Shown here in pieces: positions 8,283 to 15,102 of a DNA stretch of 40,849 nucleotides. This DNA is from an uncultured Acidobacteriota bacterium. Its GTDB lineage: Bacteria; Acidobacteriota; Terriglobia; Terriglobales; Acidobacteriaceae. The notes beneath the pieces were generated by a model that saw only the letters and a list, made by a program, of their open reading frames with translations, made no database searches and was not told where the DNA came from. The DNA lies in NCBI GenBank assembly GCA_903851035.1, contig CAINND010000064.1, forward strand, positions 1 through 40,849, written 5' to 3'. Both the position numbers and the translations under genes were made by a program. Numbering within the stretch: position 1 is the first letter of the stretch; each line of letters begins with the position of its first letter.

Positions 8283-9031
8283 TCCGAGCCATCTTCTGTT
8301 TTGTGATATGGGTCTTGCTCGCCATCCCCGCTGCGCTCATCGGCTTTCCCGTGCTCTTTGTCACTGGCCGCATTGATCTGCTCTGGCGACTCTCCATCTG
8401 GGCCGGACGCACGGGCCATCGCCTGGCAGGCGTCAGCACCCGCGTGGAAGGCTTTGAGCAGCTTGACCCCGCGGGCACATACATCTTCATGGCCAATCAT
8501 GCCAGCAATCTGGATCCGCCGGTCATCACGCCACTGCTCGGCCGCCGGGTATTCATCCTCGCCAAGCAGGAGCTTTTTCGCATCCCCATCTTTGGCTACG
8601 CCATGCGCCGCGCGCGCTTTGTTGCCGTCAATCGCACGGATCGCCGCTCTGCAATCGACAGCATTCGCCAGGCCGTCAGCACCTTGCACTCTGGATTGGG
8701 TTTGCTGGTCTTTCCCGAGGGCACGCGCTCGCGGGATGGAAAGCTGTTGCCGTTCAAGAAAGGGCCATTCCACCTGGCGATGGAGGCCGGTGTACCCGTC
8801 GTTCCCATCACCATCGTCGGCAGCCACGATGCCTGGCCCAAGGGCAAGCTGCGCCTGCGCGCCATGGAACTGGTGATACGCTTCCACGCGCCGATTGACC
8901 CGCACAACTTCGCTGATCACGACTCTGAAAATAAAGATTCTGGAAATAAAGACGCACTGCTTGTTGCCGTGCGCGCGGCCATTGAAAGCGGACTGCCTGC
9001 AGAATACCGCCACACGGCGCCGCCGGCCTGA
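8279..9031 (+). CDS. plsC: 1-acyl-sn-glycerol-3-phosphate acyltransferase
   Basis: Membrane-associated acyltransferase that acylates lysophosphatidic acid to phosphatidic acid in phospholipid synthesis. The 250-residue product has an N-terminal hydrophobic segment (about residues 3-28), the HX4D catalytic motif NHASNLD (His74, Asp79) and the substrate-binding motif FPEGTRSR (145-152), followed by PVVPITIVG. The ATG overlaps the stop of the M61 gene. Its stop (ending 9031) is one base from the stop of the convergent lipoprotein gene, so no separate terminator fits between them. Some PlsC-like proteins acylate other lysophospholipids; the exact acceptor cannot be read from sequence. Confidence 0.9.
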   Translation: MIRAIFCFVIWVLLAIPAALIGFPVLFVTGRIDLLWRLSIWAGRTGHRLAGVSTRVEGFEQLDPAGTYIFMANHASNLDPPVITPLLGRRVFILAKQELFRIPIFGYAMRRARFVAVNRTDRRSAIDSIRQAVSTLHSGLGLLVFPEGTRSRDGKLLPFKKGPFHLAMEAGVPVVPITIVGSHDAWPKGKLRLRAMELVIRFHAPIDPHNFADHDSENKDSGNKDALLVAVRAAIESGLPAEYRHTAPPA

Positions 9032-9032
9032 G

Positions 9033-9383
9033 CTACGGCCGCAAAGTCTTCTCGCTGATTACGAATCCCGGCCCAACGTTGAACTCAACTTCCAGCGGAC
9101 ACTTCGCGCCCAGTTCGAACTGCTGTTTGTGCTCGGTGCGGTGAGTGTCTTCAAAAAAAACGGCGAAGCTGCACGGTTCGCCCTTGGGCACCATGCGGCT
9201 GTTGGTCAGCCCGCTGCGCAGCTCAGGCATACCGAAGATGCCCGTCGGATACTTCAACTCAACATTGCGGATCGCCTCGCCGGAGTTGTTCATCAGGTTC
9301 ACATACATCACCGGTTTGGTGTAGTTGCAGCCCGCAATCGCCATCAGCAGCATGGCCGTAGCAGCCGCCAGTAACTTCTTCAT
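9033..9383 (-). CDS. Small putative lipoprotein of unknown function
   Basis: The product is 116 residues from the preferred ATG at 9383: MKKLLAAAT followed by a hydrophobic stretch and the lipobox AIAGC, so it is probably exported and lipid-modified. The mature part has no recognisable domain; it looks beta-rich with two further cysteines. GGAGAG lies eight bases upstream of the 9383 start. An ATG at 9404, overlapping the upstream regulator stop as ATGA, would add seven residues before the signal peptide and cannot be excluded. It is the last gene of the lpxD-regulator run and faces plsC tail to tail. Confidence 0.7.
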   Translation of the reverse strand: MKKLLAAATAMLLMAIAGCNYTKPVMYVNLMNNSGEAIRNVELKYPTGIFGMPELRSGLTNSRMVPKGEPCSFAVFFEDTHRTEHKQQFELGAKCPLEVEFNVGPGFVISEKTLRP

Positions 9384-9400
9384 CCCGCACTCTCCAAAAC

Positions 9401-10198
9401 TCATTTGCGCTCCATCAGCCGCGCGCTCAGCACCGCGCCATCGCGCCCATCATGCAGCTTCAGGGGAAACAGCAGCACATTCCACTGCCAGTGTTGGCTC
9501 TCCTCGGGCAACTGCGGCAGGCTGTGATGGCTGCGCCGGTCGATGTAAGTTTCCCGTGTATCGGCCACCGTGCGCACAATCTCCGCCCACTCCTCGCGCA
9601 TGGCAGGGAAGTGATCGTATAGATTGCGCCCCACATACCAGGCCCGCCGCTGATTGTTCAGCGCGGCAAAGTAGTCGTTCACATATTGCCAGTTGCCCTC
9701 GCGGTCCAGAATCTCCACCACCATGTCGTCGCCCATGGCCATCACAATGCGGCTGTAGTAAAAGTCGCGGCTGTCCACCACCACGGGCTTGCCCCGCTGC
9801 TTCGCCTCCAGGCTGCGCAAGGCCGCCAGCAAATCCTCCACTGAACTGTGGCCCTTCAGCAGATGCATGTCCGCAATGCCGCCGAACTTGCGCTCCAGCG
9901 TGGAGGACAGAATGATGATCGGCACCTCCGGACGCCGTTCGCGCAGGGTCTTCGCAACCTCCGTGCCGAACTTGCCCGCCCCCAGGTGATAGTCCAATAC
10001 CGCGATGTCAATTTCGTCGAGGATCTCCTGCGCCGCCTCCGCGCTCGTCGAGGTCAGCACCCGGTATCCCTTTTGCCGCAGGATGGTCGAGCGCAGCAGC
10101 AGGTTCTCCTCGCGGTCGTCCAGCAGCAACACGCAAATGGGCCGATGCGGCTCATCGCGACCGCCGCGCACCACCTCGAAGCCGCTGCCATCGTCCAT
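9401..10198 (-). CDS. Response regulator with REC and PAS-like domains
   Basis: The 265-residue product has an N-terminal receiver domain with the acidic pair Asp27/Asp28, phosphoacceptor Asp69 in AVLDYHLG, Ser98/Ser99 and Lys115. A PAS-like domain follows (about residues 140-262; DREGNWQYVNDYFAALN is typical). There is no DNA-binding, GGDEF or kinase output domain, so it may act by protein contact or sense a ligand. ATG 10198 has AGGAG a few bases upstream; a TTG at 10201 directly abuts the lpxD stop. It is therefore tightly coupled to lpxD, an odd partner for a signalling protein. No histidine kinase is encoded nearby. Confidence 0.82.
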   Translation of the reverse strand: MDDGSGFEVVRGGRDEPHRPICVLLLDDREENLLLRSTILRQKGYRVLTSTSAEAAQEILDEIDIAVLDYHLGAGKFGTEVAKTLRERRPEVPIIILSSTLERKFGGIADMHLLKGHSSVEDLLAALRSLEAKQRGKPVVVDSRDFYYSRIVMAMGDDMVVEILDREGNWQYVNDYFAALNNQRRAWYVGRNLYDHFPAMREEWAEIVRTVADTRETYIDRRSHHSLPQLPEESQHWQWNVLLFPLKLHDGRDGAVLSARLMERK

Positions 10199-10201
10199 CA
10201 A

Positions 10202-11215
10202 CTACTCCTTCTCCTCGCCCTTCGCCAACTTGCGCAACGTGCGCGCCATCTCCGGCAACTTGTGGAAGACGGCCACCGCGCGCAGCCACTGCCGGTTGTC
10301 AATCGCCGGGTAGCCGCTCACCGTCGCACCCGCCGGCACGTCACCGGGAATCCCCGTCTGCGCTGTTGCCACTGCGCCATCGCCAATCGTCAGGTGCCCG
10401 GCCACACCCACCTGCCCGGCCAGTATCACGTTGTCGCCAACTTTCGTTGAGCCGGCCAGCCCCACCTGCGAGCACAGCATCGTATGCTTGCCCACCGTGC
10501 TGCCGTGGCCAATCTGCGTCAGGTTGTCGATCTTCGTGTCCTCGCCCACCTCGGTCACGCCCAGGCTGGCGCGATCCACGCAACTGTTGGCCTGCACCTC
10601 CACCCGGTTGGCCAGCCGGGTAATGCCGGATTGCACAATTTTGTGCCAGCCCTGTCCGCCGTCGCGGGCAAAGCCAAAGCCGTCGGCGCCAATCACCACG
10701 CCATTCTGCAAGCGCACGTCGTCGCCCAGCTCGCAAAACTCGCGCACCACGGAATTCGCATGGGCAAAAAAGCGGTCGCCGATCTTCGCTCCGCGATAGA
10801 TGACCACATGCGCCAGCAGCACCGCGTCGCGGCCAATCTCCACATCGGCGTCAATCACAACGTAGGGGCCAATATGCGCGCCTTCGCCAATCTTTGCCGT
10901 GGGGTCAATCACCGCCGTTGCATGGATGCCCGGCTCGTACTGTGGTGGCGTATAGAACAGCTCCAGCGCACGCGCAAAGGCCAAATAAGGATTGGCATGG
11001 CGCAGCACGGGCCGCCCCTCGGCCGCCGCGTCAGGGCTTACTATCACCGCCGCCGCCTGTGTTGTGCGCGCCAGCGCGGCATACTTGGAGTTGGTAAGAA
11101 AGGTCAGTTGACCGGGGCCGGCCTCTTCCAATGTGGCCACACCGGTAATTTCCACGTCCGGCGACGCGTTTTCCAGCGTCGCGCCCAGCTTTTGCGCAAT
11201 CAGTTCGAGTTTCAT
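10202..11215 (-). CDS. lpxD: UDP-3-O-(3-hydroxyacyl)glucosamine N-acyltransferase
   Basis: Third enzyme of lipid A synthesis; transfers a 3-hydroxyacyl chain from acyl-ACP to the 2-amino group of UDP-3-O-acyl-glucosamine. The 337-residue length is standard. The N-terminal uridine-binding domain (about 1-95, ATLEEAGPGQLTFL) is followed by left-handed beta-helix hexapeptide repeats (about 97-310), the GADGFGF segment at 177-182, and the probable catalytic His237 in DNLTQIGHGST. It ends with a charged helix. Other lpx genes are not in the window, so lpxD stands apart from the usual lpxD-fabZ-lpxA cluster. Confidence 0.95.
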   Translation of the reverse strand: MKLELIAQKLGATLENASPDVEITGVATLEEAGPGQLTFLTNSKYAALARTTQAAAVIVSPDAAAEGRPVLRHANPYLAFARALELFYTPPQYEPGIHATAVIDPTAKIGEGAHIGPYVVIDADVEIGRDAVLLAHVVIYRGAKIGDRFFAHANSVVREFCELGDDVRLQNGVVIGADGFGFARDGGQGWHKIVQSGITRLANRVEVQANSCVDRASLGVTEVGEDTKIDNLTQIGHGSTVGKHTMLCSQVGLAGSTKVGDNVILAGQVGVAGHLTIGDGAVATAQTGIPGDVPAGATVSGYPAIDNRQWLRAVAVFHKLPEMARTLRKLAKGEEKE

Positions 11216-11313
11216 GCTGCGCCTAGCCTACAGCAGCAATATCTGGAGCATCAATGTTTTAAGTAGATGGAAGGGAGATGATGCTGCACGGGGAAGCGGT
11301 TGACCCGGCCCGC

Positions 11314-11805
11314 CTACTCCACCGGCAGTTCGCCAAACAGGCTGGGAACCTGGGCCGCCACTTGCTGACGCCGCCGCTTGGCCGCCGCCGAGCCGATTAC
11401 GGCCAGCACCGTCAGCTCGCTCACGGCCGCCCGCGGGGCAAAAATCCGCTGCACGTTCCCCCGCGTATCGGGAGGATTCAAAAAGTAGCCTTCCGGCCGA
11501 ACCAGCGTCAGGTCGTTGGGCATCAACCCTTCCAGTGTCTCGCCATCGCGGAAGCGCAGCCGCAGCCACAAGCCCTCCACCCGGGGACGCGTGGTAAAGG
11601 TCTTGCGCGGCAGGGTACTGGCCTCGCTGAATTCGCGCACATAGTACACGCCTTTGATCTCAGCCAAATCCACCAGCACCACGTTGCCGGCCGTGTTCAG
11701 CAGCTCCACCTTGCCGCCCACCAGAAAGTCCTCGGCGGCCACGTAGCCGTTAACGCTGTCGCGGTCCATCTTGCGGACGATTACCTTCTTGTGCGTGGAA
11801 GCCAT
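11314..11805 (-). CDS. Conserved-looking hypothetical protein
   Basis: The 163-residue product begins MASTHKKVIVRKMDRDS when started at ATG 11805; an upstream start at 11874 would add 23 residues that look non-coding. The sequence is soluble and beta-rich, with GYVAAEDFLVGGKVELL, DLAEIKGVYYVREF and LRFRDGETLEGLMPND, resembling small acidobacterial proteins that may form a PilZ- or SH3-like barrel. I cannot assign a family or function. It precedes lpxD on the same strand, with a gap of about 100 bases. Confidence 0.62.
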   Translation of the reverse strand: MASTHKKVIVRKMDRDSVNGYVAAEDFLVGGKVELLNTAGNVVLVDLAEIKGVYYVREFSEASTLPRKTFTTRPRVEGLWLRLRFRDGETLEGLMPNDLTLVRPEGYFLNPPDTRGNVQRIFAPRAAVSELTVLAVIGSAAAKRRRQQVAAQVPSLFGELPVE

Positions 11806-12170
11806 CTCGCCATCCCAAAGTATCGCGGTAGATAAGTGCACACCACAACCCGTGGCGTTGACCGATTGTCGCACCGCCCCGCCAAAGGCCGCAGCAAAAT
11901 CCTCGAATGGGTCATCAATCGGTTAACCTCTGCTGGCTCAGCCTTGTGCCACTTTGCAACAATTCCTCAAGGGATTGGATTCTTTGTAGCCAAAAAGCCG
12001 CGGTCTGTGATATCGTCTCGGTTTGTAACGGAATTGTGGCATTAGGTCTGTAAGTGGTTACACAGTAAAGACTTATTGAGAGCGTTGCGCAGCCATTTCC
12101 ACCAGCTGCCAGCTCCGTCCGGAGGGTTTGCAGGGGCAGTTAAATCGTTGATTCAACACCCCTTAGGACC
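11806..12170. other. Divergent intergenic region without a recognisable gene
   Basis: This gap of about 365 bases lies between the hypothetical gene on the minus strand and the CCA-type nucleotidyltransferase gene. It must hold promoters for both, but no convincing -35/-10 pair was found. A small inverted repeat (TGTAA, four bases, TTACA) at 12049-12062 could be an operator. Confidence 0.4.
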
Positions 12171-13907
12171 ATGGCCGATTACATTTACACGATGGAGACG
12201 CGCCTTTTGCCGGAGCAGATGCGCACAGTGCAGGCCGTCCAGAACTTTGCCCGCGCCCATGGCATGAACGTCTACCTCACGGGCGGGGCCATCCGAGACA
12301 TCCTCACCGGCTACCCGATCCGCGATCTGGACTTCAGCGTCCAGGGTAACCCGTTGAAATTACAGCGGGATATCGAAAAAGCGGGCGGCATCGTGGACAT
12401 GGTGGACGAGCACTTCCACATCCTCCACGCGGTGCTGAATGGGGTTCGGCTGGAAATCAGCATGGCGCGCCTGGAGCACTACGACAAGCCCGGCAAGCCG
12501 CCGCAAATTAAGCCCGCCACCATCAACGAGGATCTGCGCCGCCGCGACTTTAGCTGCAACGCCATGGCGCTCTCGCTCAACGAAGGCTCCCGCGGACTGC
12601 TGCTCGACCCCTTCAACGGCGCGGCGGACATTGAAGCCCGGCTGTTGCGCGTGCTGCACACCTACGCCTTCCTGGAAGACCCGGCCCGACTCATCCGCGC
12701 CATCCGCTTCTCCACTCGCTTCGGCTGGGAGCTGGAGGACCGTACCCGCGCCCGCTACAACAGCGCCATCGAAGGCGAATACATCCAGTACCTGGCCCAC
12801 CGCTCCATTGGCTATGAGATTGAGCAGATTGCTCACGAGGAGAACCCACTGCCGGTGATGAAGGCTCTGGAGGCCGAAGGCTGGCTTAAGGTCCTGTGCC
12901 CCAAGTGGACGGTCAGCAAGGCCGACGTACCTGAGCTGACGCATCTGCTGAAGACGCGCGCCCTGATGGCCGCCTACGGCATCACCGTCGATGCCTCTCC
13001 GGCCGTCATGCACTTCCTTACGCTCAAGCTCAACGACGCCGACGTGGCATGGATACAGAAACAGATTCCGCACCGCGAGTTTGTCGCCGCATGGAAGCGC
13101 CTGGAGCATGACGCCAAGGAGCTAAGCAAAAAGCTCACCTCGCGCGAGGCCAACACCAACAGCGGCACATGGAAGCTGCTCACCGAGGCCAAGCCCGAGG
13201 CGATGCTCTATCTCGACGTTACCGGACGCAATAAGACGGTCACGGAGAAGATCAAGAACTTCCTCGGCAAGTGGCGCCAGTTCACCGAGCGCATCCCCTA
13301 CGCCAAGATGACCGAGCTGCGCATCACGCCGCAGTTGCCGGAGTACGCCAAAATCTGCCAGGAGGCTTTCTTCCTCCTGCTGGACGGCAAGCTGCGCAGC
13401 GAGGGTGAAATCGCACGCTTCCTCGCTCCCTACGAGCCGCCACCACCGCCTCCGCCGCCAACGCCTGTGCGCCGTGGCCGCGCCGCCGTCAAAAAGCCCA
13501 CCGTTGCCAAGCCCGCCGCGGTTGCTCCTGCGGCTGTCGCGGCACCCGTGGCCGCCAAGGTTGAGCCCAAGCCCGCAAAGGTGGAGGCCAAGCCGACGGC
13601 CGCAGCCAAGCCCGCTCCCGTGGCGAAGCCTGTTGTTGCGCCAAAGCCAGTGGCCAAGCCTGCGGCGAAGGCCGTCAAGAAGCCCGCACCCGCCAAGCCT
13701 GTGAAGAAGGCGGCAAAACCGGCGCCGAAGCCTGCTAAAAAGATTGCCAAGCCCGCGCCTAAGAAGGCTGCTTCCAAACCGGTGAAGAAGGCCGCCAAGC
13801 CTGTAAAAAAGGCCTCGAAGCCGGCAAAGAAAGCCCCCAAAAAGCCGGAAGGGAAGAAGCATCACGACTCCGGCAAGCACAAGGGCGGTAAAAAGAAGCA
13901 TCGCTGA
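12171..13907 (+). CDS. CCA-adding/poly(A) polymerase-type nucleotidyltransferase with histone-H1-like tail
   Basis: Class II template-independent nucleotidyltransferase that adds or repairs tRNA 3' CCA, or polyadenylates RNA. Core motifs: LTGGAIRD (37-43), metal-binding DLD (52-54), RRRDFSCNAMA, DPFNGAADIEARLLRVL, EDPARLIRAIRF and HRSIGYEIEQI. The core of about 420 residues is followed by a run of eight prolines and then about 150 residues of Lys/Ala/Pro/Val repeats ending in a His/Lys-rich tip (residues 423-578). Such tails resemble eukaryotic H1 and bacterial histone-like proteins and would bind nucleic acid. Start 12171 has a poorly spaced AGGA; ATG 12192 is an alternative. CCA enzyme and bacterial poly(A) polymerase cannot be separated here by eye. 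A strong terminator follows. Confidence 0.88.
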   Translation: MADYIYTMETRLLPEQMRTVQAVQNFARAHGMNVYLTGGAIRDILTGYPIRDLDFSVQGNPLKLQRDIEKAGGIVDMVDEHFHILHAVLNGVRLEISMARLEHYDKPGKPPQIKPATINEDLRRRDFSCNAMALSLNEGSRGLLLDPFNGAADIEARLLRVLHTYAFLEDPARLIRAIRFSTRFGWELEDRTRARYNSAIEGEYIQYLAHRSIGYEIEQIAHEENPLPVMKALEAEGWLKVLCPKWTVSKADVPELTHLLKTRALMAAYGITVDASPAVMHFLTLKLNDADVAWIQKQIPHREFVAAWKRLEHDAKELSKKLTSREANTNSGTWKLLTEAKPEAMLYLDVTGRNKTVTEKIKNFLGKWRQFTERIPYAKMTELRITPQLPEYAKICQEAFFLLLDGKLRSEGEIARFLAPYEPPPPPPPPTPVRRGRAAVKKPTVAKPAAVAPAAVAAPVAAKVEPKPAKVEAKPTAAAKPAPVAKPVVAPKPVAKPAAKAVKKPAPAKPVKKAAKPAPKPAKKIAKPAPKKAASKPVKKAAKPVKKASKPAKKAPKKPEGKKHHDSGKHKGGKKKHR

Positions 13908-13928
13908 TTAAAGTGAACGGCAAAGCAG

Positions 13929-13957
13929 AAGGCCCACCAATCGGTGGGCCTTTTCTG
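13929..13957 (+). terminator. Rho-independent terminator after the nucleotidyltransferase gene
   Basis: Perfect 10-bp stem (13929-13938 with 13943-13952), four-base loop, then a T-rich run. It lies 21 bases after the stop, between convergent genes. Confidence 0.85.
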
Positions 13958-13973
13958 TTTTCTGCGGATGAAT

Positions 13974-14270
13974 CTACTTGCCGCTTTTGGTGTTGCTGGC
14001 GGCTTCTGTCTTGGCGGGAGCCGCGTCCCCGGTCTTTTTGTGGCACTCGCACTTGCTGATGATGGCCGAGTGCAGCCGTCCGCGAAGCTCGTCGGGCAGT
14101 TCGTACACCTCGGTGCCGCGATAGATCTCAATGGTGCTTTTGGTGGTGTTACACACCACATAGCAGTTATGGCACCACTGCAAATGCTCCTCGAGGTCCG
14201 CCTTGGTCTTGGCGTCCATGGTGTTGTCGAGGTAATCGCTAAGCTCTTTCAGGAAGTCAGAGCACTTCAC
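13974..14270 (-). CDS. Soluble zinc-type anti-sigma factor
   Basis: The 98-residue product has the ZAS/zf-HC2 anti-sigma motif His29-x3-Cys33-x2-Cys36 with Cys3 upstream, the layout of zinc-binding anti-sigma factors. It has no transmembrane segment, unlike RseA/RsiW, which suggests cytosolic sensing like RsrA or ChrR. Extra cysteines (Cys40, Cys74, Cys76) could support a thiol-disulfide switch. The GTG start overlaps the stop of the sigma factor gene (GTGA), the normal arrangement for a sigma and its antagonist. It presumably holds the upstream sigma factor until a signal releases it; the signal is unknown. Confidence 0.82.
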   Translation of the reverse strand: MKCSDFLKELSDYLDNTMDAKTKADLEEHLQWCHNCYVVCNTTKSTIEIYRGTEVYELPDELRGRLHSAIISKCECHKKTGDAAPAKTEAASNTKSGK

Positions 14271-14893
14271 GGTCGAAACTCTCCATCGCGTCGTTTGAAA
14301 TACTTATTCAGTCGCTCGCGCAACTGTAACCTTGCCCGCAGCAGCCTGCTCTTTACGGCCGGCACGCTCAACTCCAGGGCCGCCGCTGTCTCTTCCGTGG
14401 ACAAACCTTCCACGTCGCGCAGTACGAATACCGTTCTAAAGCCCGCAGGCAGCCCCTGGATGGTCTTGCCCAGGATGTCTTTCAACTCCGACTGCGAGTA
14501 CTGCTGCTCCGGATTCGGGCTCCAGTCCGCGACCTCGCGCGGCATGGAATCCTCTTCCGTCTTTACATCCTCGTCCAGGCTGATCATGCGCTCCGGACGT
14601 CTCCGCCGCAGCCGCATCAGGGCCTCGTTCACTGCAATGCGCACCAGCCAGGTGTAGAACTTCGACTGCCCCTGGAACTGCCCGAGGTTCTGATACGCTT
14701 TCAGGAACGCGTCCTGCACAACGTCCTCGGCATCTTCGCGGTTCTGCGTAATGTGCTGCGCGATGCGGAATACGTTGCGGTCGTACCGCTTCACCAGCTT
14801 CTCAAACGATGCAATGTCTCCGCCGCGCGCGGCGTTTACAAGCAGCGTCTCTTCGCTGGGTGCTTCGGCTACGTTCTTTTCGATGGTTTCCAT
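14267..14893 (-). CDS. ECF-type RNA polymerase sigma factor
   Basis: Sigma-70 family protein of the extracytoplasmic-function group, 208 residues from ATG 14893. Region 2 includes FEKLVKRYDRNVFRIA and the DAEDVVQDAFLKAY segment; region 2.4 has FYTWLVRIAVNEALMRLRR. An acidic linker follows, and region 4 is LPAGFRTVFVLRDVEGLSTEE with the helix-turn-helix VPAVKSRLLRAR. An earlier start at 14929 adds 12 residues without sigma similarity. No clear ribosome site precedes the ATG. The four-base overlap with the anti-sigma gene implies coupled, roughly equal synthesis. Confidence 0.92.
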   Translation of the reverse strand: METIEKNVAEAPSEETLLVNAARGGDIASFEKLVKRYDRNVFRIAQHITQNREDAEDVVQDAFLKAYQNLGQFQGQSKFYTWLVRIAVNEALMRLRRRRPERMISLDEDVKTEEDSMPREVADWSPNPEQQYSQSELKDILGKTIQGLPAGFRTVFVLRDVEGLSTEETAAALELSVPAVKSRLLRARLQLRERLNKYFKRRDGEFRP

Positions 14894-15102
14894 GGGTAAA
14901 TGATTCACAAATTGCACAACAAATCTCAATCGTCATTGTATCGGGCCGCGCGCAGGATGACAAAGCCTGTGCGCGGCAGGGCACCGGCCGAGGATGGCAA
15001 AGTTGAGTCTCCTGCCGTTGACAGCCCGCCGCACCCACACCATAATCCGTATCATATGTCGATTTGTCCCACGCGCACGGTGTGCGGACGTTGAAAGCAG
15101 CC

